DNA of 64,000 nt from Marisa cornuarietis (taxonomy: Eukaryota; Mollusca; Gastropoda; Architaenioglossa; Ampullariidae): NCBI GenBank assembly GCA_004794655.1, contig SMMW01000618.1, positions 744,001 through 808,000 on the forward strand, read 5' to 3'. The position numbers and the translations under genes were made by a program. Position 1 is the first letter of the stretch. Each line of letters begins with the position of its first letter. Below are positions 54,781 to 64,000 of this stretch, piece by piece. The notes below the pieces were generated by a model. The model searched no databases. It had not been told where the DNA came from and was given only the letters and a program-made list of their open reading frames with translations.

Positions 54781-54961
54781 TTGTGGACAGAGGATTACGC
54801 GTGGAAACATTTATCAACAAAAGTTTTAAATTATTTGGTAGTTTCCTATACCGTCCCCCTCAACAGACGTGGTCAGACCATGAAGATGAGTCTTCAGAAG
54901 CAAAATACATGTGGACAGTGGATTATTCGTGGAAGCATGTAACCGCTAAAGTTTTAAATTA
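54781..54961 (+). repeat. Diverged direct duplication, 128-base spacing
   Basis: About 52 bases at 54781-54833 recur at 54909-54961. Both copies translate to similar peptides, LWTEDYAWKHLSTKVLN and MWTVDYSWKHVTAKVLN, in different frames. Several of the differences are synonymous or conservative. Confidence 0.6.
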
Positions 54962-56011
54962 AATAAGTTTTTAATTTCCCCGTACTCCATTACTGGGCAT
55001 GATGCCCTGTTTCACAGATTATGTAATCACCGATATTTTCTTGATCTATTATGACACGACTGCCGAAGGATCACTTTAATTTTTGCTTTCTGGAATTTCT
55101 GAAATTCCGTTCTGTCGTTTTGCAGTGCTGTGTGTTTACTTCTTTTTCTTTTGGGGGATTTTATCCTGCATTTCCTTTTTTCTCCTTCTAACCTCCAACT
55201 GTCGTTCCTTTCTTGCTATCTTGATTTCTTTCTTTTCTTTTCTTTCATTTAGCTACTTTGCCTTCTGTATGTCTGGTCAGTCTTGTTTCTTCCTGCCTTT
55301 TTTTTCTCTTTGCCTTTCTTTTTTTATCAGCTGTCTCCCTATAAATTTGCTTTCTTTATATCTCTAAAAATATTTTTAATTTTAATTTTAAATATATTTT
55401 AATTGATTTTTCCTCTTTCTGGTCTCTCTCTTTTATCCCCAGATAACAAAAGAAATTAACTATTCTTAGTAGCATATGGTATTAAAGGTCCCGTAGTTTA
55501 TGTAAAAGTCAATAAGTAATTTAATCTCTTTGCCGAGTTTTGGGCCGCTAAGATTTGTACTCCTCTCTCGTAATTTTTTTTCCACATTATGAGACGAAGG
55601 CTCACTGACATTCGAATAATCCTTTGATTCATTCTTTCTCAGGATTAATATTTGCTACAGATTTTTCTATTTAAAGGTTAGCCGTTTCACTACATACTTT
55701 TTCACAAATTATTATGAAAGAGTTTTTAAAACTGAGAACCGTGCCATACCGAGGCAACTTTTAGTCCGTTGTGGGAACTTCATCGCTGTGCTGATGTTTG
55801 CTGGCAGTTGGAATTAATTGTTGTCAGCTGCTTTGTCTTCAACTTTTTCTTGGGCGACAGGACTTGCGTTGTTTGCTCAGACTGTAGACCCCTATCTGCT
55901 GTGCTATGGTTCTTATTAACAGACGCCATTGCGCTGGCTGTCGCATGGTCGATGGTGGACATTCGGAGTCGTGGCACACTGATGTATGCGACAAGCCGTG
56001 ACCGGTAAAGA

Positions 56012-56509
56012 GACGTCATGCCAGACATCACAGACCTCACGCCCGCCAACACAGACGTTACGCCAGCCATCACATACGTCATGGCAGACATCACAGACGT
56101 AATGTCAGAGATCACAGACGTCATGCCAGACATCACAAACCTCATGCCCGCCAACACAGACGTTACGCCAGCCATCACAGACGTAATGTCAGAGGTCACG
56201 GACGTCATGCCAGACATCACAGACGTAATGTCAGAGATCAAGGTCGTCATGCCAGACATCACAGACGTAATGTCAGAGATCACGGACGTCATGCCAGACA
56301 TCACAGACCTAATGCCAGACATCAAGGTCGTCATGCCAAAGATCACAGACGTCATGGAAGACATCACAGACCTAATGCCAGACATCAAAGTCGTCATGCC
56401 AGAGATCACAGACGTCATGCCAAAGATCACGGACGTCATGCCAGAGATCACAGACCTCATGCCAAAGATCACGGATGTCATGCCAGAGATCACAGACGTC
56501 ATGCCAAAG
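56012..56509 (+). repeat. 21-bp minisatellite, about 23 copies
   Basis: Units such as GACGTCATGCCAGACATCAC (with A) repeat without change of length. Variants swap CCAGAC for TCAGAG or CCAAAG. Since 21 is a multiple of three, both strands stay open: MPDITDV heptads on plus and MTSVISG heptads on minus, 211 and 240 codons. With no codon bias and both strands open, these are best taken as repeat artefacts. Most units carry GACGTCA, one base short of the palindromic CRE. Confidence 0.93.
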
Positions 56510-56791
56510 TACGTCTCGTGTTGTGTATCCAGTTGTAAATCATCCAGAGAATTTATATTTAGTCTTCTCGCAGTCTGTGTAGCATGTACACCATCCCATT
56601 CACGATCTCTTGTGAGTTTTCCACAAAAGGTTTTATATTTAGATAGATATTAACAAAACGCGATACTTTCCATTATTAAGTCCTGGATAGTTCTTCATTC
56701 TTCCTTTTCTTTCATTCTTTTCTGTCTTTCTTTTTTTTTCTTGTTTTCTTTCTTTCTTTCGTTTGCATAATATATATATATATATTTCTGT

Positions 56792-57010
56792 GTGCTATTG
56801 TGGACTGTTTTGTAGTGGTCTGTGCTACTGTAGACTGTTGTGTACTGCTGTGTGCTATAACAGACTGTTGTGTGCTGCTCTGTGCAATATTGTGAAATGT
56901 TGGGTACTGCTGTGTGCCATTGTGGACTTTTGTGGACTGCTGTGTGTTGTTGTGAAATGTTATGTGCAGTACTGTGTCCTGTGGTAAAATATTATGCACT
57001 GTACCATGCA
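56792..57010 (+). repeat. 30-bp degenerate tandem repeat, about seven copies
   Basis: Units beginning GTGCTATTGTGGACTGTT start at 56792, 56822, 56852, 56882, 56914 and 56944. The array decays into TACTRTGT-rich sequence up to about 57240 and is preceded by (TA)n. Confidence 0.8.
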
Positions 57011-57463
57011 CTATTGTGTCTTGCAGTTTATTATTCTTTACTGTTCCGTGTACTATCATGTACTGTTATGTATTATAGTGTACTACTATGCTCACTATTA
57101 TTACAGTTGTTTACAGCTGCGTACTATTTGTTCACTATGAGTACTACTGTGTGCTGATCTGTACTGCTTTGTGCTATTATATACAATATACTGTTCTGTA
57201 TACTGATGTGTACTATTCTCTGCACTTTTGTGTGCAGCTCCATATTATAACCCGTCACGACAACATCAGAACAGGTGGACAAGGTATCAAATTTGCAAAC
57301 TCTATTCCACAGTCAAAATATATTCCACAAAAACTTTAAGAGCGTGAAACGCCTGCTTTACATCTCTGGCAAAGATAACAATATCTGACATGATATCACA
57401 AAAAAGAAAATAATAATACACCGAAGAAATTGTCCCAAACACTGTGACGTTTCTCACACTAAC

Positions 57464-57526
57464 CCACTCTTGTTCGTATCTGATGATCGTGCTGATGGCA
57501 GACATGCACTCCATCTGAAGTCCCTC
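57464..57526 (-). other. Candidate 63-bp exon, unrecognised
   Basis: On the minus strand TGCTTTCCAG precedes an open 63-base segment encoding EGLQMECMSAISTIIRYEQE plus Trp, followed by GTTAGTG as a possible donor. The flanking frame stays open further on both sides, so the boundaries are uncertain. The peptide has ordinary protein composition but was not recognised, and no partner exon was found. Confidence 0.15.
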
Positions 57527-59661
57527 CTGGAAAGCATTACACACCGCATTACTCCTACAAGTCGCCACGCCAACGTACGTCCCTCGTTCTCGATCACGCG
57601 GGGGGATGGGGGGCGCTGCGATTACGTGTAATGCCGGACACCGTAATTCAGGGCAAGGACAGATTTCCACGAGGGATGTAAGCGCTCGGCCGAACATTAA
57701 GAGATTTCAGATTTACCGCCTTCTTCCCGTGCCAGAATTTTCCCCCTTATTTTCCTGCAGCTTCTGCGTGATTTACACCCCGGAAGAAGTAGAAGCGACC
57801 AGAGGTGGGAGAGAGGTTATGGGAAGAACCAGAAGGATACTCATGAAAAGGAGGGGTTTGAAGAGGTGCGCATGCTGCAAGGAAAAACGTCTGGGATATG
57901 ATGTCCTGATCGTAGATGGATAGACAACCCGTGACTGGATACGTGAAGTAGACGTAAGCTTACCTAGGGATTAGCTATGGGTTTCGAGGTCCTGTAACTG
58001 GAACCAGCCGTATATCCAGGCTGATAATTTGGAGGTCCCGGTCTTTATTTTGCGTACAACCTACAGCTAATAATAGAAAGCTTCAAAGAACAAAGAAACA
58101 GAAATAATAACAGTATTCACAGCAGCAGTAGTTACAGATACGTGAGGCTAAGACAGAATGCTTACAGTAGAGGGCAGTAGAAGCCATCTTGGCAGTCTGA
58201 CATTTACATCACGAACGTAATACCTTCACCCAAACTGAAAACGTCTACTGACTCGTTCCAAGCAAGCAAACTTTACAGGTGTTAGACTCGCCCACGTTTC
58301 CGAGGAGAAAATAAACTACGACTGTATTTCGTTTCTTTTAAGTGTTTTGCGCAGAAAGCCAAGAGCTCATTGTATCTTACGTTCTAAAAACAAAATGATA
58401 AATATACCCTTTGTTAAAACAGGAGCTTTACCTTTCAGTTGTATTTTAAAATGCAAAAAATCAGACAAAAAGCGGTAATATTTGCTCTGTTTGGTTGCTT
58501 GGGTTAGATTTTATGAGATTTGGGTGGGATTGTGCGGTCTTTAGCCATTCCGGCACGTACACTTTCAAACCTGCTGTCCTCTGCATCGGTGATTTACAGA
58601 AGGGAAGAAAACATCCTGACAAGAAAATGACTGAGTAGAACCTCTGATACCTTCGACGTGCTCTACATTAACGTTCAGAAAACCATATTTTTAACTCTGT
58701 GTACTCATTTGTAAACAACTTGTTTTTCATCAGCCGAGGTATGTCCAGCAAACGGTCTAAAAAAATTATTTCTTCTCAAAAATATCTATGGCTGTAAATT
58801 TTCAGATTAGTAAGTGCAGAACCTTTAGAAAGACGCTTATTAGAAGGGGTAGTGGAGGATGGGGCTGGAGGTACGGTAAGACGCATTCACTATCTTTCGA
58901 CGAAATAATTTTTCACGAACCCGGATGTTTTTGTCGCTTGATAAGCTGGTTGCTAAAAACGCTCATCCTGTCCTTTTCTTGTGGATTTTGCTACACTAGT
59001 CTTCTTCACTTTGTCCAATTCTCTCTCCCCTGTGAAGGAAATAAGGTAGTCTTTATATTGCTTATAACAGATTTATTTCAAGCTTACAAAGAACACTAGT
59101 CAAGAACGGCAGTGCAAATGCAAACCTTTTAACGTTACAGCCTGTCCGGTGGGGATTATTTCCCTTCTTATTCCCCGTTTTAATAACAGTCCTTTCTACT
59201 GCATTTTTTTCAGGCGTGATTCATGCTCCTCTAGAAGCAATTTCCAGGGAAAGTTATTTCAGGGACGCTAAGTCCTTCGATATTATGTTATTTCGTAAGG
59301 GATAGGCCAATAATTCTCATCGCCCTCTGCCTTTCATCATTATACCTTCCGCTGGTTGGTTGGTCGTTCTGGATGAGACGGGACGTGCTTTCATCTCACC
59401 TTGATTTCGCACGCCTATACACGTGACAGTACTGTCTAAAAAGATGGCATGCCGTGTATCAAGTATTAAACACTGTGAACCACTTATAGGCCATCGTCGT
59501 TGTGAGCGTTAAGTGATGGTACCTTTACCTTTGACAATGAAAATTGTTGACCATGTCATACATCACTCTAATAATAATAAAAAAAGCTTTTACATAACAC
59601 ATTTTTTCAGCAGTCTCAGTTAGCTTTGATATAAACAGTTGGCTTGACAATATCTTTTTCA

Positions 59662-59662
<1 letters not shown>

Positions 59663-59707
<45 letters not shown>
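59663..59707 (+). repeat. (CA)n microsatellite
   Basis: About 22 CA units just beyond the 3' end of the CR1/L2-like relic. Confidence 0.95.
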
Positions 59708-59710
<3 letters not shown>

Positions 59711-59744
59711 GGGAGTAGAAGAGAGGGTAAAAAGACACCCACAA

Positions 59745-62284
59745 GCTACTTAAACTATTCCTGGAGTAGATGATTCTTTAGGCCAGACATGTTTGTGCGA
59801 AGTGATGATGTCAATGCATTGCAGACACGGGGGCCGGACAAAGAAAGCCGCGACCGAACTCATCCCATCTTGATACATGGTATATACAGAAGGTCGGCTG
59901 GAGATCGGAGAGGTCGGAGGGACCAACTGGGATGATAAGGGGCTAACAGCTCAGCTATTCTGAGCCCAAGGCATTGTCGTGAATGCGGGCACGGACAGAC
60001 ACGCAGTGCAACTCGGGAAGGAGCGGTGTCACGTGAAAAGATTTCAGCTTACGTGACACAGTGCGGGAGGCGCTGTTTTAGGGCTTTCTGAAGCTAGTCC
60101 AGAAAACTGTGGGGAAGTTCAACAAACAGGGAATTGGAGTAGTCTACCTGTGAAAAAATAAATGCAGACAATAGTATATTGGTGGAAGAAAGTTTTTAAA
60201 AGGTCTTTTCTACCTAATTCTGCGAATCTCTAGAAAAATTGATCACACGGACCACGTTAATAAATTAATGTTATTCTGTAGTGAGACAGTCGACATTCAT
60301 GTTATTCTGTAGTGAGACAGTCGACATTCATGTTATTCTGTAGTGAGACTGTCGACATTAGTGTTATTCTGTAGTGAGACTGTCGACATTAGTGTTATTC
60401 TGTAGTGAGACTGTCGACATTAATGTTATTCTGAAGTGAGACAGTCGACATTCATGTTATTCTATAGTGATACAGTCGACAGTAGTGTTATTCTGTAGTG
60501 TGAGAGACTACATTCAAGTGCCTCCTTAGTGATAGTGGCGCGCCAATGGTCCCTACAATTCATTCCTTTTCATCCACTTCTTCCATGAGTTCAAAATATT
60601 CTCTGTGGGGGTGACCAGCTGCTGTAGCTCAGAAACAGAGCCAGACACAAGTAGTTGCGTATTGTCACTCTACGCGTGCTTCCCGGTTCCAAGCTCGCGA
60701 ATAACAGGGCCCAGTGGCTGGGCGCAAGCGACAAACAAAATTGGTCCAAGAACAGAGCCTTGTGGCACACAGTTCTTGAGGCTGATAGATGTGGGTGCGT
60801 GTGTGGCTGCATGAGCGCGTGCGTGCGTGCATCAGATCGTTGATTATCCAAAACTAAGTGCGGTCTGTTAGGTAGGGCTGGAACCATTTCATGACATAAA
60901 ATCGCTGTAGAAGGATGTTGTGGTCAAGGGTATCAAATGCACCCGACAGCAGTAACATGTGATCCCGATCAAAGGCTGACAGCAAATCGCTGACTACACA
61001 TGGCAGCGCTGTTTTGGTGGAATAGTGCTTTTGCTAAGCACGGTCATAATTAAATGGATATTGTAGTTTATGGTCTGTCGAGTGAGGCTGTATCTGACAA
61101 AAAAACAGCTTTTTCTAATATCAATATTTTGATAGGAAAGAAAGGTTCGAGACAGGGTTATAAAATTTAAGGTCATCTGGTGTCAAGGTTGGACTTTTGT
61201 TTAGCAACGGTAAGACAATAGCATGGTTGAAAGAACAGGGTACCTTGCCAGTCGACATGGAGTGGTTGGTGGTGGATATGAAGACTGGAATCAGCTGATC
61301 TAGATGTTGACGAAAGATCTCTTTGGAGATCACACATAATATCTCTGATCTCAGATTGGGAGACAGGCTTAATCTCAAAGAAAGGTGTTCCGGACAAGAC
61401 AGAGCAGCTAGGATTGTCTGATGATTTCTCCAAGCCTTTTCTGATATTGTTTATTTTCTCAATTTAATATTTAAGACATCCAGTAACTGGTCAAGTGGAG
61501 CGGTGTTAGACAAAGAGTTGGAGTTCTTGCACAGGCCAGTCATTTGATCCACCATCTGAAACAAATACTTGCTTGGGGGACAATGATTGGTGAAATTAAT
61601 CTTTGCCTCCACAATCAAACGGCTTGATTCCTCCCTAAGATTCAAGAACGTATTTCTGTGGACCGATAAGCCCTTCTTTCATTGACGTTCAGGGCTGCGC
61701 CGTCTTTCCTTCACATCCATCACTTCCGCAATAAGCCATGTATCGAAGGGACGATTGTTGAAGCGATGAAAGGTTAAGTGGAGTGTGTCTGTCAAGTACT
61801 GCAATCAGCTGCGAGTTGTAGGTGGATATAAGGCTGCCAAGACTGACACTTATAATCCGAAATATCAGCCCTAAAAGCAAGAAGATCAATAAGTAACATG
61901 ACCCTTGATGTGACGACACTTTTAATGGGTCCACAGTCAAGACCAAACCATACTGGAAAATAACGTACAGTAACTTAACACAGACACAGAGATTCTGTAT
62001 GGACCAACAATCATCCAGTCGATGGTGCTATTGCTGCTGCCAATCAGCAGTTTATACAATATTCAAGTTTTTACGTAGCAGTTGGAAGAAGAGTCATAAT
62101 AAAACTTGAAGTCTCCAAGCATGATAATTCTGCTGGTGTTTCCCGATGTGTACTCGCAGACTTCTGTGATCTGTCTGTATGCCGATCGAGAAGTGAACTA
62201 ACTTCAATGAAGAATTCAGTCTTAGATCTTACTCCTTCCGTTGGTATGCGGGCAATAGACATACATCAAGGTTACCTGTTGATC
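59745..62284 (-). pseudogene. CR1/L2-like non-LTR retrotransposon relic
   Basis: Read on the minus strand, a decayed endonuclease-reverse transcriptase runs in order over several frames. TLMYVYCPHTN lies near 62265 and IIMLGDFKFYYD near 62125 (endonuclease GDFN turned to GDFK). YNSQLIAVLDRHTPL lies near 61815. SGTPFFEIKPVSQSEIRDI is near 61385 and STGKVPCSFNHAIVLPLL near 61250. LSGAFDTLDHNILLQRF lies near 60930. VPQGSVLGPILF is near 60760, then the catalytic YADD region now reads stop-S-D-N near 60670. NILNSWKKWMKRNEL is near 60590. After a minisatellite, VDYSNSLF is near 60150, LLYIPCIKMG near 59880 and GPRVCNALTSSLRT near 59835. Many stops and shifts make it dead. The 5' end is missing. Confidence 0.82.
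60269..60516 (+). repeat. 31-bp minisatellite, eight copies, inside the RT relic
   Basis: TGTTATTCTGTAGTGAGACA with GTCGACATTCA repeats at an exact 31-base period from 60269. It sits between the palm segment (near 60590) and the C-terminal RT segment (near 60150) of the minus-strand relic. The first copy on the minus strand reads SLTLQNN in the RT frame. Confidence 0.93.
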
Positions 62285-62416
62285 TAGGTAGCTGAGTCCA
62301 TAAACAGACAGTTTCAAAGTTGCCGTAGGGTGTTTTTTTTTAAAACAGGGCGTTATCTTAGTAATTTTCTCCAGAGGACGGAAACGCCACTGAACACTTA
62401 CTTAACGTGGCCTGCA

Positions 62417-62422
62417 TAAGTG

Positions 62423-62494
<72 letters not shown>

Positions 62495-62521
62495 TGTGTG
62501 TGTGTGTGAGAGAGAGAGAGA
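62417..62521 (+). repeat. (GT)n(GCGT)n(GT)n(GA)n compound microsatellite
   Basis: GT units, a long GCGT block, more GT and then GA units. The Cys-Val-Arg-Ala frames and the His-Thr-Arg frames here are artefacts. Confidence 0.95.
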
Positions 62522-63130
62522 GACCTGCTGGGATGTTAGTCGCGATTACGGGATCCTGTTCATGCCTTCGTATGCCCGCGAAAGTACTGAAAGCACTTGG
62601 CAAGATGAGGCCTCCCACTGGCACGGCAGCAGGCGTTGGTATTGTGAAACAGGCGGCATTGAGGGTCTACGTGGTCATGTTTACGTTGGCAGTTTCACGT
62701 CTGGTCTCTGTGTTTACCTCACTATCGATAGAGGCCGCTGTTTTCCGTGTGTTGGCGTCACTTTGAGGAACTTGCCTACAGCTTTCAGTACTCCATAATA
62801 AGGGGAAGCTCTCAATAATCGCAGCGTCTGGGGAAGTGGCGGGCCATCTCCCTTGTGCAAATCTTTGGTGTCGCTTGAAAGATTCCACAAATGGTGGTTT
62901 TGTTTTCCTTTTTTTCCTGCTGTTTTTGGCATGGGACAGGGTGTGATTAGAGTTTACTGCCTTCCAGCATGTGTTTTAAAATTTGCAGGCAAGCGGTGGG
63001 AAGATGAGTTTAGGGGAAATAGTTTTTTTTTTCATTCGCTTTGTTCATCTCTCTCTCTCTCCTGCCCATCCCTATCACCAACACTTTGCTCTCCTCCTAT
63101 CTGTCACTTTGGTCTGTTTCACAGTATTTC

Positions 63131-63131
<1 letters not shown>
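62522..63131. other. Gene-free stretch
   Basis: No gene or element was recognised. A CT tract lies at 63051-63062. An open frame starting at 62853 crosses this and the repeat beyond it, but it is held open by the triplet array. Confidence 0.4.
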
Positions 63132-63219
<88 letters not shown>

Positions 63220-63290
63220 CGACGACGACGACGACGACGGACTATGCAGCAGAAAGTGAGAAAGAAAGAGTGGACAAAAAAAATGATGGT
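63132..63290 (+). repeat. (GAT)n(GAC)n dispersed repeat with shared core, copy 2
   Basis: About 28 GAT units, about seven GAC units, then GGACTATGCAGCAGAAAGTG, AGAAAGAAAGAGTGGAC and an A run. The core is essentially identical to 1841-1885 and on the same strand. Confidence 0.88.
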
Positions 63291-63374
63291 ATCCATTCAG
63301 AAGAATGCTCATTGGTGAGGGGAATGTGTTTATGGAGAAGGGTGTATTGCCTCGGTTCTGGCTTTTATGTCTGT

Positions 63375-63470
63375 GCGTGCGTGTGTGTGTGTGCACGTGT
63401 ACACGTCGTATGTATGTTTGTGTGTGTGCCAGTCTGTGTGTGTGTGGATGCGTATGCGTGCGTGTGTAGA
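63375..63470 (+). repeat. Degenerate GT/GC-rich tract
   Basis: Runs of GTGT with GCGT and ACGT interruptions. Confidence 0.75.
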
Positions 63471-64000
63471 GCACTACCATCATATTATTTTGTGTGTCTT
63501 TGTGTAAGTACACATATTGCGGTCTCTCTATGCATGTTTTGGACAAAGGCGATGGTATAAAAAGGAACTCCACAAAAAAACCTATCTAATTTGACGGTCT
63601 TCCTGTGGCTACTTCCCTACCCAGAAAGAGATTTTAGTACAGAACATAAGCAGTGGCACCCAGCAAATCCTGGGGACCACTTACCAACAAATCTCTACCA
63701 ACTCCCTCCATTAAGGACTGGCTAATTTGGGACTCGCTGTCTATACACCGCGTTATTGCTAGGACTGTTCCGACCAGTGACCGGCTATTACCAGAGTATT
63801 CTCCCCTTCAGGAGACGAGTTAGCGGCCTTTGAGTGTAAGAAGAAATCGTTTACGACGCGCCGGCCGATGACAATAAAGAGGGATTATCGACTGCAAGAA
63901 GTTCACAAAGTAAGACAGATACATCTCCGTCGCCAGATGAAACCAAGTTTACCGAGTCTAGACTTCCGCCTGTACGTTAAGTAAGTTGTACTTCATACAT
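63471..64000. other. Gene-free stretch at window end
   Basis: No gene, repeat or element was recognised in these last 530 bases. Confidence 0.4.

Larger units (their letters stand above)
40008..56011. other. Intergenic region without recognisable gene
   Basis: About 16 kb of AT-rich DNA with no gene that could be supported. It holds small duplications (listed separately), CA/GT-rich patches at 41337-41410 and 43735-43785, a CT tract at 42917-42932 and a CCA/TCA patch at 47610-47680. All open frames are short and unrecognised. Confidence 0.5.

Noticed and set aside
55780..56653. 211- and 240-codon frames on opposite strands over the 21-bp array
   Set aside because: Both strands are open because 21 is a multiple of three. 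No signal peptide, start context or recognisable flank supports either as a gene.
62853..63573. Frames with poly-Met, poly-Asp, poly-Ser and poly-His
   Set aside because: These are products of the GAT/GAC triplet array.

Overview
The window looks like nuclear DNA of a lophotrochozoan animal, most likely a gastropod mollusc. The sequence is AT-rich and gene-poor and has GT-AG introns, one of them 23 kb long. It is crowded with microsatellites and minisatellites. It also holds several APE-type non-LTR retrotransposons of kinds common in molluscs. Nothing seen identifies the species. No rRNA, tRNA or CRISPR array was found.

The one convincing host gene is a complete rhodopsin-class GPCR on the minus strand. 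It has three coding exons: 28039-27576, 4409-4157 and 1500-868. Their splice phases match exactly and give a 449-residue protein with seven membrane segments. The N terminus carries N-glycosylation sequons, a Cys144/Cys221 pair can form the class A disulfide, the third intracellular loop has a Gly/Ser repeat, and the C terminus is a PDZ-type TTV. Most class A switch motifs are altered. It is best called an orphan, probably peptide-type, receptor. Intron 1 fills 4410-27575 and intron 2 fills 1501-4156.

Intron 1 is a store of repeats: (TATC)n at the neighbouring intron-2 end, a 114-bp array (8823-9095), (GGTT)n (10599-10729), a compound (GAGT)n/SINE-tail/(CGG)(CAG) block (12772-13041), a 42-bp array with 126-bp higher order (21122-21815), and a decayed reverse transcriptase relic (24915-26125). 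A Ser/Thr-rich plus-strand exon candidate (12648-13085) seems to be split by that compound block.

Upstream of the receptor (28040-64000) there is no confident host gene. At 37007-39994 lies a young RTE-like element with endonuclease and reverse transcriptase. It has one frameshift, a GACT-type tail and an 11-bp candidate target-site duplication. At 59745-62284 lies an old minus-strand CR1/L2-like relic. A 31-bp minisatellite has grown inside its reverse transcriptase and appears to derive from a conserved RT motif. A 21-bp array (56012-56509) repeats a near-CRE sequence. A (GAT)n(GAC)n block with a shared 38-bp core occurs at both ends of the window.

Only the receptor gene is a functional host unit with good support. 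The retroelements are independent insertions, and none of the remaining open frames is recognisable.
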